NCBI GenBank assembly: GCA_000507305.1
Contig: DF240089.1
Coordinates: 102,000 to 165,999 of the forward strand
Length of the DNA: 64,000 nt
Direction of reading: 5' to 3'
Source of the DNA: Breviolum minutum Mf 1.05b.01
Taxonomy: Eukaryota > Sar > Dinophyceae > Suessiales > Symbiodiniaceae
The notes beneath the pieces are model-generated. The model made no database searches. It was not told the origin of the DNA and worked only from the letters and a program-made list of their open reading frames with translations. Of the stretch, positions 10,952 to 22,801 are shown one piece after another; within the stretch, counting starts at the first letter, position 1; each line of letters starts with the position of its first letter. Made by a program: the position numbers and the translations under genes.

Positions 10952-11495
10952 TACAGTATATTGTCGTTGGGTTGGTCGGCTTTCCAACCTTTGATTTTTC
11001 AAATGTCACCCAACGTTGAAGTCCAAACCAACCATGAAGGGGACCCACCCTCCCAATGCAACGTTCGCCCCATGCGGAAACAGCTGGCCCTATTAAGGGA
11101 TTATGAAGGGACAGTGATGGTTAGGAACCCCTTTAATAAGGCCGGCTATTTCCTGGACAAGTGGCATTGGGAGGGTTAAAAATAGAAAGAAACAAAAACA
11201 TCCGAACGGCCTGGAAACCGGGGAAGCGTTTTAGCGTTTTTTGAAGATCCAGTCTTGTAGTCAAAACATCGTAGGCAAAAACATGAATGGTTTGTCAGAA
11301 CCATTGGTCATGTCATTAAGACAATGACCTTGACATTTCCACAGGTCAGTCTTCTTTAAAAAAGCATCTGTTTTTGAAGTCTCTCAATGATGGTGATTTC
11401 TTTTCAGATTTGTGGTGGTGTTTCGATATTTCGTTGAAGCCTCCAAAACAACAGATGCCAATTGTTTTCCCCCTGCAAGTAAAAGTATCTAGGTG

Positions 11496-11590
11496 ATGGT
11501 TGAGCCACCCCTTTGAAAGATATTCGTCAAAATAATTTCATCTTCCCCAAATTTCAGGGTAGAAAATGCAAAATCGTTAAAACCACCTAG
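11496..11590. repeat. Family C MITE-like element
   Basis: GGTTGAGCCACCCCTTTGAA, a TATTCGTCAAAAT block, TCTTCCCCAAATTTCAGGGT and AAAACCACCTAG. Confidence 0.6.
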
Positions 11591-11898
11591 CTATCTGCTG
11601 AAGAAAAACATGATTTCTCACTTCCCAAAATGTTCACCCAAACATATGATTTCAATCTTCATCATTTCATAGTTCACCTGTTTTTTCTGGTAATTTTGGG
11701 GTCTGACATCTAAGTCTACCACGGAGGGGGGCTCTCCATCCCTAATATTTGTTGGATCAACAGTGTTTTTTGGAAAAATCTCACCGACAATGGATTTCGT
11801 GGAAAAAGGGTTTAAAAATCCCTTGGGGTGGATCTCCATCCCTAATATTTGTTGGACGAACAAATCTTTAAAAAAATATCACCGACTATGAATCTGCT

Positions 11899-12015
11899 GG
11901 GATGTCCTAGGAAGTTAGTAAAAAGTTAGTAAGTGGGTTATAACCCCAATATACCCCATTTATATGTAGGTTATGACCCATTTCCTAACCATTTACTATC
12001 TTCCTGGGACATCCA
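11899..12015. repeat. Family B MITE-like element
   Basis: GGGATGTCCTAGGAAGTTAG at the left and CTATCTTCCTGGGACATCCA at the right. The middle contains GTGGGTTATAACCCCAATAT. Confidence 0.8.
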
Positions 12016-12019
12016 AGTG

Positions 12020-13255
12020 GCAGAAACCCCAAGCGTAAAATTCCTGGGAGTGGATTTCCATTACTCCCAAGAACTAACATAGAACCTATGAAAAGAGAAA
12101 TCAAGTATAGGGATTTCCATGTGAGCCACAAAAAGAAATCTTTTTACTTTCCATGATACTGGTTGTTCAATAGGGATCCTTGTAATGGTTAATGGTCTTT
12201 TTCATCGCTCATATTAGTTTTTTCGAGGATTAAACAGTAGTTTGCGATGCTCGCAATGGTCACACTCACCACCAGGATTAATATATTTTTAGCTTCGGAG
12301 ATCACACACTTGACCTTTACTTCCACTGCTATTGGGATGGGGAGCATCACAAAGTACAGTATATTGTAGCATCTAAAAACCTGTTGTACATTACAGCTAT
12401 AGATTTTTTGGAAATTTGGAAAGCTTTCCTAGGGTTATATACAAGTTTTTTCTTGAAAAACCTTACGGTACCACTCAGTACACCCCAACAAATTAACATG
12501 GATACACAAAATGATGGAACTTGGAAAATGTATCTCCTTTCATAATATGGCTCTTGCTGGTATCTTACGTTGAGTTTCCGGGGTTTTCATGTGTTTTTTC
12601 TCTGTAAAGAAGCCCCATCCTCAACGGGCACCCATCCCCAACACCAGATCGGATAGCAAATCTGGATGCCTTGAGAAGGGCCACGCCCAGAAAGTCGATA
12701 GCAAAACTTTTTCACCTACAAAAACCGAGGTGTCCCAAATGCTGGTGGCAAAACGGCAAAAAGAAGGAACTAGGAAAGAAAATATGTTTTTCATTGTGCA
12801 ATTTGCGAAAAACTAGTTTCTAATATTTGAATAAAAGAAATTTTTGCAATATTTTGTTAAGAAAGATTAATTGATTTTTTGATAAGGCTAAGGCTAAACA
12901 CTTATCGGAATCGAGAGCATCGAACTCGAACATGTTAATGCGTTTCTCCTTTGCTTCCAAGAAAACTAATCTGTTGATGTTTATCTGATTTCTGTTGATG
13001 TTTATCTGATTTGATTATTTTACCTTATTTCTGTTGATGTAATATGGTTGTCAGCCATCATTTCATAATTTCTAATTTGTCCAATTCACTTGGCCGCACT
13101 TCACTTATGGCAAAGACTTCAATCTTTGGAGTTTCTATTTCAATTTTGGAAGAACAAATATAGTCATATTACCCAAGCTTGTCAGATTCATATAACTATA
13201 CAGTGAATCTGAAGTTTCTTCTCTCAAAAGAGGACTTCAAAAAATTGCACCCTTA
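12020..13255. other. Gene-free stretch
   Basis: AT-rich. Three copies of TCTGTTGATGTTTATCTGAT-like words occur at 12970-13045 as a short tandem repeat. No gene supported. Confidence 0.45.
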
Positions 13256-13510
13256 TTAACACCTATTCATCAACTTTGGTCGTCTTCTGCTTCTTCGTCT
13301 TCGGTAGGACAACTCCCAACAGCACCGCACACCCAAACCGTCGCCCGTCGCGGGACCGCTGTGTCTCCCCAACACATGCCATGGCGGTGTGTCGAGGTGT
13401 CGGGATGGTATCGCCCGGGGGTTTCGTTGAGGAGGGGGTCTTTCGTGAAGGATCAAGGGGTTGATTCGATTCCCTCCCTCCCCAAAGGTTAAGATGGTTC
13501 AACCTGAAAA
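13256..13510. other. Short GC-rich island, coding not established
   Basis: Three overlapping frames on both strands stay open over about 240 bp because the segment is GC-rich. No domain or signal is visible in any of them, so no product is assigned. It could be a short exon or the core of a degenerated gene. Confidence 0.25.
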
Positions 13511-13817
13511 TGGCACCATTCCTGGAAGCTTGGAGATGAAAATCACCGAACTTGGCAACTTACGGAAAGCATTGTTGGGTGAAACGATCCATTCGTGAAA
13601 AACTTGAGGAGTGTTTCACCGGGTGAGTTTCAACCACTTTTCACCTGAAACGAAAAAAACACCTCAGGGAATTTCAGTCCAAGATGCGTAGTACAGGAAA
13701 GTCACTTGGAATTTATCAACTTTTTGGAATTTCCCCTGGTCTTATTTCTTTTTGTTGTATAAGGGTGTCGACCCCAAAGATGCTGGGATCAACTGGTGTG
13801 TCAGCTTCTGCCCTTTG
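13511..13817. other. Gene-free stretch
   Basis: AT-rich sequence without a supported frame. Nothing else recognised. Confidence 0.4.
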
Positions 13818-13923
13818 ACGATGGTTGAGCCACCCTTGTGGCAAAATATGCGCGGTCGTCAAATTGGATCATTTTCCAAGGTATGTAGGGGTGAAAATAA
13901 AAAATGATTGAGTTGCCACCAAC
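13818..13923. repeat. Family C MITE-like element
   Basis: GATGGTTGAGCCACCCTTGT, AAAATATGCGCGGTCGTCAA, ATTGGATCATTTTCC and GTTGCCACCAACTAGG. Confidence 0.65.
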
Positions 13924-14387
13924 TAGGTGTAGGTGCTGTATTCTTTCTACACATGGGTAGTTCCGACACAACAAATTCATCAATCCAAATTGTTCCTGAT
14001 CGATTTCTCTTACATTCACTCCATTTTTCATACCTGAAGTTCCACCTTGGTTAGGTCGTAATTTGTTTTTTTCCACATGTGTTTTCGTTCTTTGCGGGGG
14101 ACGTGAAATTCACGCTGCTGTTTTTCGTAGCTATCCTTGATCCGCAAGATTCGGGAGCTGCAGAATGGGATGCTAACCCTCAAGCCTGGTCGAAGCATCA
14201 CACAGGAATGCTAACCCTCAAAATGGGATGCACAGGCCCAGGCCCATTTTGAAGCAAAATGACAGGAAGCGTCCCATGACCGTCGAAATGATGTGTTTTT
14301 TTAGGTTTTTTTTTCAAACCTACGCGCAACTGGCCTGGATGTCCATGGGTGCCAAGGTTTCTTGAGACATAGCTGTGTAGTCAACCT

Positions 14388-14594
14388 TTACTCTTCCGGC
14401 CTTTTTTGAAATATGTTCCATCTCATCCCTCCAGATGATTCCAAATGAACAATCACAGCCACGATCAAAAACATCACAACCATCACGGCCACAATAAAAA
14501 AACATGAAAAAAGTGCTGCGGTGGTGCGGAAAACAGGTGACGTCCTGTAGAACTTCATCATGTAGGACATTGCCATAGACCTCGGGATTTGCAC
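14388..14594 (-). CDS. Possible small membrane protein or exon
   Basis: A 68-codon minus-strand frame contains the strongly hydrophobic stretch LFSCFFIVAVMVVMFLIVAV followed by charged residues, as expected for one transmembrane segment. A longer overlapping frame (14808-14320) is open in another register. There is no homology I recognise and no convincing splice context. It may be chance, since the hydrophobic stretch comes from a CAT/ATC-rich sequence. Confidence 0.15.
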   Translation of the reverse strand: MQIPRSMAMSYMMKFYRTSPVFRTTAALFSCFFIVAVMVVMFLIVAVIVHLESSGGMRWNIFQKRPEE

Positions 14595-14808
14595 TTAAAA
14601 AGAAACTACTGTACTCGCTTTCAGATTGATGAAGCCAAATCCATACCCAAAAAATCCATGAAATTGTTGTTTCAATCCACCACAACAACGGATTTATGCC
14701 GAGAGATGTGTGCCAATGGAAATTTTTAGGGACCTTAGATTTCCTTCCATTCCCAAATCTGAGAGGCAACTTGAAACTTTGGGTCCTGACAAAACAACAC
14801 TGGGTCAC

Positions 14809-15115
14809 TAAGTGGATGAACCATGAAGGTTTAGGAAGAGTTATTCAAAAATGAATCGATTTCTTCCCCACTGTGAATTACAGGGTTTAGGCCGGCATGC
14901 CACAAGCACAAGTGCAGCACGACTTGGGTTCTCCCCCCTTCCCCTCTTCCGTTACGCTGGTCAGGATCGTTGAAGGTGAAAAGGGGTGTTTAACTATTCA
15001 GCTACGAAGCCACAAATGGTGATTGTCATGCTCCCAAGTGGCTACGGGGGAACAACCCAAACGTAACTCAGTACTCCACAGTTTCATATAAGCTATCATG
15101 AGACCTGAGACCCTA
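14809..15115. other. Gene-free stretch
   Basis: No frame, inverted repeat or tandem repeat that I can support. Confidence 0.4.
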
Positions 15116-15121
15116 CTGAAG

Positions 15122-15222
15122 GATACCCTCCAGGGAACTAACATATCCCCCAAAAATTGCATTTTGAAGATGAGTTTCCTTTTCCCAAGGTGGGATATGT
15201 TAATTCCCTGGAGGGTATATAT
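15122..15222. repeat. Family A subtype (ACCCTCCAGGGAACTAACA ends)
   Basis: TACCCTCCAGGGAACTAACA at the left and TGTTAATTCCCTGGAGGGTA at the right form a near-perfect 20-bp terminal inverted repeat. The interior carries GAAGATGAGTTTCCTTTTCC. A TA-rich microsatellite follows at 15224-15262. Confidence 0.85.
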
Positions 15223-15401
15223 TTTGCATATACATATATATATATACATACATATATGTATATTCCTGCATCATGTTAACAGAAAAAAATCATGTGTTTT
15301 TGCCATCACTTCGGGGAACATCAGTGTTTCTTACCAGTATTGGCACTCCTTTTCCTCACCCTCTATTTCAATGGAGATTAGTAGATGACCATTACAAATC
15401 C

Positions 15402-15516
15402 CCCCCGTAAGACTAGTTGCACCCAGAAAATTATATAACTCCCAAGGGCGCATTTCAGAAGGAAATTTCACCTTCCAACCATTGATTTTCAGGCATGTTA
15501 GTTTTCGGGGGAGTAA
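15402..15516. repeat. Family A MITE-like element
   Basis: CCCCCGTAAGACTAGTTG at the left, GAAGGAAATTTCACCTTCCA and ACCATTGATTTTCAGG inside, and TGTTAGTTTTCGGGGGAG at the right. Confidence 0.65.
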
Positions 15517-15579
15517 ACAAGATGGAAATGTAGCCCTTATGTTTTTGTACCGAGAAATCACTATTGTCCACGCCTTACA

Positions 15580-15678
15580 CTCCCTAAAACTAACAGTTGG
15601 CCCCTGAAAAGCCGTCCCAAAAGGAAACTAGTATTCCAACCATCCATTTTTAGGTGCTATGTTAGTTTCAGGGAGGGC
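15580..15678. repeat. Family A MITE-like element, nearly intact
   Basis: ACTCCCTAAAACTAACAG at the left. The right half, AACCATCCATTTTTAGGTGC then TATGTTAGTTTCAGGGAGGG, is almost identical to that of the 6278 element. Confidence 0.8.
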
Positions 15679-15903
15679 ATCTTCTGGAAGGCCTTGTTTC
15701 TCAGGTTTTTTGGGGGGTGAAGACATCTGGCGTTCACCAATTCGAAGATGGGGAGTCTCCTGTATTTCTACTAGGTTTTCATATCTCACAACCGGTGAAA
15801 CCAGATTTCTACGATCGTCATCAGTAACCCGATTCCCATAAGTTAATTTCGATACACCCCCAAAAAAACAACATGACTAGCTGGAAGAAACACTATCTTT
15901 GAT

Positions 15904-16014
15904 AGGAGATACACCACCAAAAACTAACATTGTCCCGTAAAAAGTGACTATTCCGGTAGGGAATACATCTTCCAACCATTGAGTTTTTGGGTTGCCATGT
16001 GAGTTTTCAGGGGA
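15904..16014. repeat. Family A MITE-like element
   Basis: ACACCACCAAAAACTAACAT at the left, CATCTTCCAACCATTGAG inside, and CATGTGAGTTTTCAGGGGAG at the right. The flank CATCGACTCATTCATGGTGG is repeated beside another copy at 18520. Confidence 0.65.
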
Positions 16015-17160
16015 GATACATCGACTCATTCATGGTGGATTTTCCAGCGAAAAAATGCATGTTAGTGAACTCGGGGGGAGGTGAATCCCTGAAAAGGACG
16101 ACTGGATATCCGAAATTTCAGGCTGAGCATCTAGAAATATCCAACACCTGGGATCCATGGGACTGGTACACCTGGGATCCATGGAACTGGTAGATTGACC
16201 TATATTTGCTTGATTTTTTATATTCCCTGGAAGTCCTTGGCCACCATTTCTTTCAGATTGTTTAGGTTGGTGGTAACGAGTTTCACCATTTTTTATGGTA
16301 AAGGGTTATCATCATCAAAAAGAAACAACATTTTCTAAATGGTGGCCCATGACGACTCCCGCGGTATAGCATATTTCGGTTTTCACCAAGTCGACCATTC
16401 TTTGAAAGTTTGGGATTTTTCATCCAGAACTAAGGACTATGACTTTAATAGTCCTTGACTTCCGGGGTATTTATATATACATGTATGGATGTGTATATGT
16501 AAATATATATATATATATTTTTATTTATTTGAGGTAAATGTAGGTAAATATACCATGACTCCCATGGCTTCTTCCGGCTTACCCTTTGTGACAGTGGAGC
16601 TCCTCCCAAAAACCCTTGAGGACTCCGGGCACACTACGTGAGACACCCTGCTGGCAATGGATCAGCACTGATCCGTCCTCACAGGATCATGTGAACCCAA
16701 GGGGTTGGTTGGTGCCAGGGTCGATCAACTCCCTATATTGAGGATAAACTCATCCCACCTTTAATAGGAATCCTTATAACTTGTGTATATAAAACCCCTA
16801 GTATTGGGTTGATGACCATCCCTTATCATATGGGAAATCATGTGAGTTTAGATCCTGGCACATATACCCTGGAAGTCCTGGGTTTTGCACCATGATTTTT
16901 TAGGTTGGTGGTAACGATTTTCATCATTCTTCAACTGCTTATCATCATCCCAAGGATTTCTCAAGTATCCTATCGTCGTTACTACGGAATTTGAGGAATG
17001 CTTGACACAATCTCGGTCCACTCAACCCTTGCGTTGGAGGAAACAAACAGTCAAACACACGTGTGTTGCATCGATTTTGTGGCATTTTTTGGCTTTTTAC
17101 GACATCACAGACCAAAGAATGTAGTCACACAAATGAAAGGACATGAAGTGCCCCCTAGGA
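16015..17160. other. Gene-free; dispersed GGAAGTCC repeat fragments
   Basis: CCCTGGAAGTCCTTGG near 16226 and CTTGACTTCCGGGGTATTTA near 16453 may be the two ends of a larger (about 240-bp) inverted-repeat element. A second partial copy begins near 16868. A TA microsatellite occupies about 16480-16520. Confidence 0.45.
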
Positions 17161-17164
17161 AAGC

Positions 17165-17488
17165 TTGAAAGTCATACTAACAAACAACCTACGGACGCGT
17201 CATGCGTCTCACATGTTTTTTTCTACAAACCCCATGTACAACACTTCCAGTGATTTTTGGTTGACTCAAATTTTTAGCCTTTCTATGTTTACTTTGTTAT
17301 CCTCTTTAAATAAAACAACAGTGGTGCAGAGACCTTCCCCCCCAAAACCACCCCGACAATCCAACGAACCAACGCAACGGTTCCCCGGAAAAATTGTCGC
17401 CGGATTTTCCGAGATGTCCTCCCGAATGCGAGCTTTTTCCAAGAAGACCCAACTGGCCTCAGTGGTTCCAAAAAAACTGGCAGGTTGA
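17165..17488. other. Overlapping open frames on both strands, no gene assigned
   Basis: About 320 bp is open in one plus and two minus frames. The plus frame contains the proline-rich RPSPPKPPRQSNEPTQRF. No frame has a recognised domain. Kept as an unresolved segment rather than called a gene. Confidence 0.2.
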
Positions 17489-17500
17489 AACACATCATAT

Positions 17501-17608
17501 GGATGTTTCCAAAAATAAGGGGAAAACCACCAAAATGGATGGTGAAAATAATGGAAAGCCTTATTAAAATGGATGGGTTTGGGGTACCACTATTTTTGGA
17601 AACACCCA
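17501..17608. repeat. Family E MITE-like element (GGGTGTTTCC ends)
   Basis: TGGATGTTTCCAAAAATAAG at the left and CTATTTTTGGAAACACCCAT at the right, with AAAATGGATGG twice inside. A second copy lies at 22698. Confidence 0.8.
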
Positions 17609-18070
17609 TATTGATGGCTAGTCAACCTAAGGTACCCCCCTTTTCCCCCAGAAATAGCCGGGGTCCCTTATGATCAGGGCATATTGAAAACCATAGGCTT
17701 CCCTTAAGGCCTTCTATACAAACCCTCATTTCTAAGGGTGGTATGTAAGGGGGAGGTATGTTGACCATCCACAACACATGAATGAAAAACCCATCAATGC
17801 CCCCAAAACCAGAGAACGCCTTTTCAAACACTAGCCCACAAAAAAGAAGCAATGAAAATAAGTGATCCTTTTGGTGAGCTCTTGCCTTGTTTTAAGAAGT
17901 CTATTTTGATGCAAAACCTGTTCTTATTCACCGGAAATGTCTCTTTAAGGAGAACAAAAAAATCCTTGGGACAAAACTCCTTTTCACCTCCCAAAAGTCC
18001 TCCAAAAAGATAAAGAATGTATTATATATATATATATAATATATATCACAAAACAGATTTGTCAGAGCAG
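17609..18070. other. Gene-free; TA microsatellite
   Basis: (TA)n at about 18022-18048. The rest consists of fragments such as CCCTTAAGGCCTTCTATAC, also seen near other elements. Confidence 0.5.
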
Positions 18071-18184
18071 ATACACCCCAAAAATGTAAGATAGCCCCTG
18101 AAAAATGATAGTTGGAAGATGAGTTTCCTGTTGGGTCAAACGGCCAATTTTTAGGGGCCACCAGTCATGTTAAATTTCCGGGGC
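18071..18184. repeat. Family A MITE-like element
   Basis: ACACCCCAAAAATGTAAGAT at the left, CCCCTGAAAAATGATAGTTG and GAAGATGAGTTTCC inside, and CATGTTAAATTTCCGGGGC at the right. Confidence 0.6.
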
Positions 18185-18389
18185 AACAATCAACCCATCA
18201 TCCATTTCGGAGATGCGTTTCGAACACAGCAATTCTTTTTACAACCATAACTTCCTCAGAGCTTTGATCCCCATGAACTTTTGCTCGCCCCATTTTGCTC
18301 GGGGGTGTTGGATTGGAATAGGTTTTTTTTTCTGAAGGGGAAACACTACCCTGAAAAACTCACTTGGCTGGGCTGGAAACCCACCTTTT

Positions 18390-18497
18390 CTAGTTGGTGG
18401 TTGAACCAACCCATTTGAAAAATATGCTCGTCAAAATGGGTTCATCTTTCCCAAATAGGTGTGAAAAAACAAAAAAATGTTTGAAACCACCACCTAG
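18390..18497. repeat. Family C MITE-like element, reference copy
   Basis: CTAGTTGGTGGTTGAACCAA at the left, AAAAATATGCTCGTCAAAAT, GGGTTCATCTTTCCC and GGTGTGAAAAAAC inside, and TTTGAAACCACCACCTAG at the right. This is the clearest CTAG-to-CTAG copy of the family. Confidence 0.85.
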
Positions 18498-18599
18498 TTT
18501 TCCAATAGGAAATATATATACATCGACTCATTCATGGTGGATTTTCCAGCGATTGCCATGTTAGTTTACCGGAGGGTACATCTCTTCAGGATGACAACC

Positions 18600-19380
18600 A
18601 TTTCAAGCACGGGAAAAAAAGGGCTTGCAAACACCTTGACATGTTTGATTCCATGAAATCCTGATTGGTTTTTAGGACCTTAAAAATCCTGAAATTTCCA
18701 TGGCTAAAACGAAATCCAATCACTTGGAGGATCATCCCAGGACTTGTAAGTGGTTAGGATCACCACTATTTATAAGCCATGGAGTTCGGCCATTTGGAAG
18801 GGGTCCCACAACCCCATCCTTAGGGGACTTATCAACCATGCTTGCTCACTACTTACTACATCTCATGATCCCCCCTAGTTTTAAGGTAGTTATAAGGTTC
18901 AACCCTATTTAACCACGGTTCTAACGGGTATAACTATAGGGATAAATCCACGAAAATAGTAGGCTTCGGGACCCCCATCTTGCAGGATCCCTGATCCATC
19001 CCGAAAACAGCTTATTACCTGGCCTCCATTCTCGATTGCAAGGTCTCGGTGGCATTGTCACCCATAGCGACTCGACAATAGTCAAAGTTCGGATCCTCGA
19101 CAACGAACGTTAAAAGTGCACCCCTACAGCAAATAACCATGGTCTTCTTGGCCACTGCGAGTTTAGGCCATTTTTGGGGGGGAAGCTTCTGAAGCATAAA
19201 ATGACAACCACTTTGAAGGGAGAAAACATTAAATCTTAAGCTGAAAACAATGGAATCTGGGCAATGAATTATCCTAGATCCTTAACCTTGAATCTTTCGG
19301 CCATTTTGGGGGGTCCGGAGAACTACCCTTTTGGGGGTGACCGTTCCCGGTCGGTAGGAAAGGTCGTCAGAAATGGCTTA
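18600..19380. other. Gene-free stretch
   Basis: Short frames open on both strands but no protein-like composition. Nothing assigned. Confidence 0.4.
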
Positions 19381-19386
19381 GAGAGA

Positions 19387-19495
19387 TACCCTGGAAGTTT
19401 AACAACTCGCCCTTGAAAAATGATGCTTGAAAGACGTGTTTGCCTTTCCTTTTTTGGGATCCCGGTAGGCGGTAACTTTTCAGGGGCCGGGGTAC
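19387..19495. repeat. Family A subtype (CTGGAAGTTTAACA ends), right end decayed
   Basis: TACCCTGGAAGTTTAACAAC, CGCCCTTGAAAAATGATGC and GCCTTTCC, then GGTAACTTTTCAGGGGC. Confidence 0.6.
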
Positions 19496-19628
19496 GGTGT
19501 ACAGTAGATACTTTTCTTGCTGAATTGCTGAATGAAAACTGTTTCGATGTCACATTCATCTAGGGCTGAAACGACTTTTTCAGGCGGGAAATGCCTCAAA
19601 ATTACCATGTGGGCAAATTACTACAACT

Positions 19629-19726
19629 AGTTGGTTTGTTTCAACCCATCTGAAAAATATTGGTCAAATTGTATCATGTCCACAAGTAGTGGTGAACAAA
19701 TAAAAATATTTGAAACCACCACCTAG
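19629..19726. repeat. Family C MITE-like element
   Basis: TAGTTGGTTTGTTTCAACCC, TGAAAAATATTGGTCAAATT, GTGGTGAACAAATAAAAATA and TTTGAAACCACCACCTAG. Confidence 0.75.
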
Positions 19727-20205
19727 ATAATTCCTAAACCTAGTGACCTAATTATATTAGGGCATTTTGCGGGGGATTATCCTACTAAACCACCATTTGC
19801 GGTGACCAAGAGGTCGTTATAATTTGCCCAGATTACCCTGCATTTGAGCATTGTTTCATCCCCCCAAAATGGAAAACCTCATCCAATCCAATCCATCACC
19901 AACGAATCATTGGCTCGGCCAATCAACAGAGAAACCCGCCAAATGTTCGAACAGTCCAACATGTTTCAAAGATATGTGAAACTTGGAAGACTCAACTCAT
20001 GTTAGAAACCTGAATTTCTTGCAGAAACCGTTCAAGTACCAAAAACAGAAACACAAAATTTCCACGAAAAAAATCACCCTTTGTGGTTTAAGGTGATTGG
20101 AGCTGCCCACCTGTTCCCCCCCAAAAAAAAAACTTCTTGGATTTCTTTCTTAAAGAATTGGTTGAATCACCTACTTATTGCCTTGGGGTTTTAAAAGTTG
20201 ACGCT
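19727..20205. other. Gene-free stretch
   Basis: No coding or repeat structure that I can support beyond short word repeats. Confidence 0.4.
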
Positions 20206-20207
20206 TA

Positions 20208-20322
20208 ACGGCTCCGCGAAACTAACAGCAAAAAAAACCTTTGAAACGGGATGCTTGGAAGATTCCGTTGCTTGAAAAAAGATGCCGTCTTTTCAAGTGC
20301 TATATTAGTTTCAGGGAGCTTT
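20208..20322. repeat. Family A MITE-like element
   Basis: GGCTCCGCGAAACTAACAGC at the left and GCTATATTAGTTTCAGGGAG at the right; core GGATGCTTGGAAGATTCC. Confidence 0.6.
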
Positions 20323-20329
20323 ATTAGTC

Positions 20330-21775
20330 CATCAACAGGTTTTGGTCACTTTAGTGTATCACTTTCATCGTTTTGATTCAACCATAACTCGCCTGTGTGA
20401 GTGAAAACCCCATCATCTGCCTCTGTCCCGTTGGCCTGTCCTTCTCATAGAAATTGGATACACCGCCGTTGGAACGCACCGGCGTGCAATTGAGAACATA
20501 CCTCTGTGAACTGTGAAGCTGGCTGGCTGACGACCCAACCACCCCAACAGATGATGCTGGGGATGCCAAAAAAGCCGAAGGGGCGGGAAATTTTTTAACA
20601 TATTCTTTTCAAAGGGTGTCCGACTACTTTCCCCTTTTTTACCAACAAAAAAAGGAGATTAAAAATTTTGGGCACGAGAATTTTGTTCAAGAATCATCCC
20701 AACAAGTCCCTCTTTTTGAAAAATTACACCCTGGAAAATTCACATGAAAATCACCTCAAAATCACCCACATTGAAATACGGAAAAATAGTTTTCCAAACA
20801 TTCACCTCCATTTTTGGATTCAAAATCTTCATTTTCCAAGGATATTAGTCCCTTATTTTGTGGCTGAGTGTCAACCTCACCCCGCTAACCCAACCTCAGA
20901 AATGTACGGTTTTTAATAGCCGGCCTGATGAAGGGAATGCTTAATTAGTCCTTAGTAAGGCTCCTTATGCTTGGTTTCCCTTAATGAAGGGCTTATCAAC
21001 CCATTGGTTTCCCTTAATGAAGGCCTTACTATATAGATCCTTTTTTTTTGGGGGGGGGGGGATTCCTTACAAGGAGGGAGGAGGTAGGTTGACTAGCCAT
21101 GATTGTTGGACCCTAAAAATCTCTGAGCGTACTTTTCGTGACCAACTTTCGAACGTTAGGAACTTTTGGTGCGGATAGTTTTTTGGACGTGGATGAAAAT
21201 CAATTGAAATATGGAAACACCCAAAAAAAAACACCTGGAATCCTGGAAAAGAGATTGAACTAAAGAATGAATTTAAGGATAGTTCTCTGACCAAAACCAC
21301 TGGAATAACATCACCTGGGTGGTCACTTGGTAGATACCACTCTGATGAATCAGAATGATTTGACTGACCAAGATCTTCAGCAAAGTTCTACAAGATATGT
21401 CCATTCTGTTCATTGTGGAGTGTCACTTTGATCTTGGTATCTGTAGTTGGTAAGCAATATAAGTTGTTAAGTTATGAGATGTTACAAGCGATATGATGCA
21501 AGCCACCACTTAGAAGGGCCTAACTTAAACCTCCCCCGAACAACTAGCCTGACCATGGAAAATTCCAACTTAAAATTGAATTTTCCACATAGATACATGC
21601 CATGATACCACGGAATAAAGGTAACTTTCAAGGGATGATTCAACATGCCCCATCCATGACCACTCGAACCCCCCGGCACCGGATCTTTGCTTTCTCCAAA
21701 GCATCCCTATCTCTCGCATCCTCAGCAAAATCAAGTGATGGAGGGTGCATAGAAACTATACACACACACAAATAC
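20330..21775. other. Gene-free stretch
   Basis: A CCTTAATGAAGG palindromic word repeats around 20940-21030, related to a dispersed GGCCTTATTAAGG repeat seen near 11085, 24480 and 30400. A GC-richer patch at 20400-20580 is open in two minus frames without recognisable content. Confidence 0.4.
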
Positions 21776-21776
21776 C

Positions 21777-21898
21777 CTCCCCAAAACGAACAGTTCGCCC
21801 CTGAAAATTTAACGAAACCCAAAAGGCAGAATCGGCAAACGTTGGCTTAAGTCCCACCATCGCTTTCAGGGGCAAGCTGTTAAACTTCAGGGGTGTAC
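21777..21898. repeat. Family A MITE-like element, mixed ends
   Basis: CTCCCCAAAACGAACAGTTC at the left and AGCTGTTAAACTTCAGGGGT at the right, with CCCCTGAAAATTTAACG, AACCCAAAAGG and CCCACCATCGCTTTCAGG inside. Confidence 0.7.
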
Positions 21899-21899
21899 G

Positions 21900-22697
21900 A
21901 GTACCTCTAGAAAAGAAAGCTGCCTGGCAATTCCGCTGGTGCCCTTGTTGCTAGACTGACCCGAAATCAAAGGATAAGTGGCCTCCAACTAGGTGATCAT
22001 AAGGTCACTTTGAATCACCAGGTGTTTGCAATTGTGTATGCATTGTTCCTTGAAATGTCAAATAAGGATACCTAACTAAAGACTGATACATTACTAAGAG
22101 GGATCGTTTATGCAAATGTATGACTTTTTGTCATTCGTCAATATTTCTAAGGTGTGCCTTGAATGATTTGCAGATTGACGGATGATATGTTTCGCCTTTC
22201 ACCTTTGCAAGGATGTGACATGTTCATCACCTAAAAGGTAACTCCCTAATGTTTCTTTCCAAAAATATACGGGATCCGTATATATATATATTATATTTAA
22301 TGCTTTGAACCACCTACTAAGAAACTACGCACAGCTCAAAAATGCTGACCTAAAACAACGCACCATCTGCATAGCACTATTTCATGAGACGGCGGGAGAA
22401 TCACGACTAAATTGATAGATTCATTCAAGGACAGGAAAGGTTTCTTTCGACCAGGAAAGAAAATGAGATTTTAATGGCTACTCAAAGTGAGATGTTTGCG
22501 CTACGTACGAAATCATGTCACAAATATGCTGTTTTTGAGGCTTTCTTTTCGCCAGACTCTGGTTCAGGGTGACAATCTTGAATTTTGAAAGCATGAAACC
22601 ACCCGCATGGGACCACAGTGCTGGAAAAAGCAGTTTGCCCATTTCCTGTCATGAAAAAAGCAGAGACCAGATCCAATGGAACTGAGAAAAGCAGAAT
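21900..22697. other. Gene-free stretch
   Basis: TA microsatellite at about 22277-22292. No other supported feature. Confidence 0.4.
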
Positions 22698-22801
22698 TGG
22701 GTGTTTCCGAAAATAGTGGTACCCCCAAATCATCCATTTTAATAGGGTTTTCCATTATAAACCATCCATTTTGGGGTAACCCTATTTTCGGAAACACCCA
22801 A
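22698..22801. repeat. Family E MITE-like element
   Basis: TTGGGTGTTTCCGAAAATAG at the left and CTATTTTCGGAAACACCCAA at the right, a perfect 20-bp terminal inverted repeat, with ATCATCCATTTTAATAGGG and AACCATCCATTTTGGGG inside. Confidence 0.9.
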
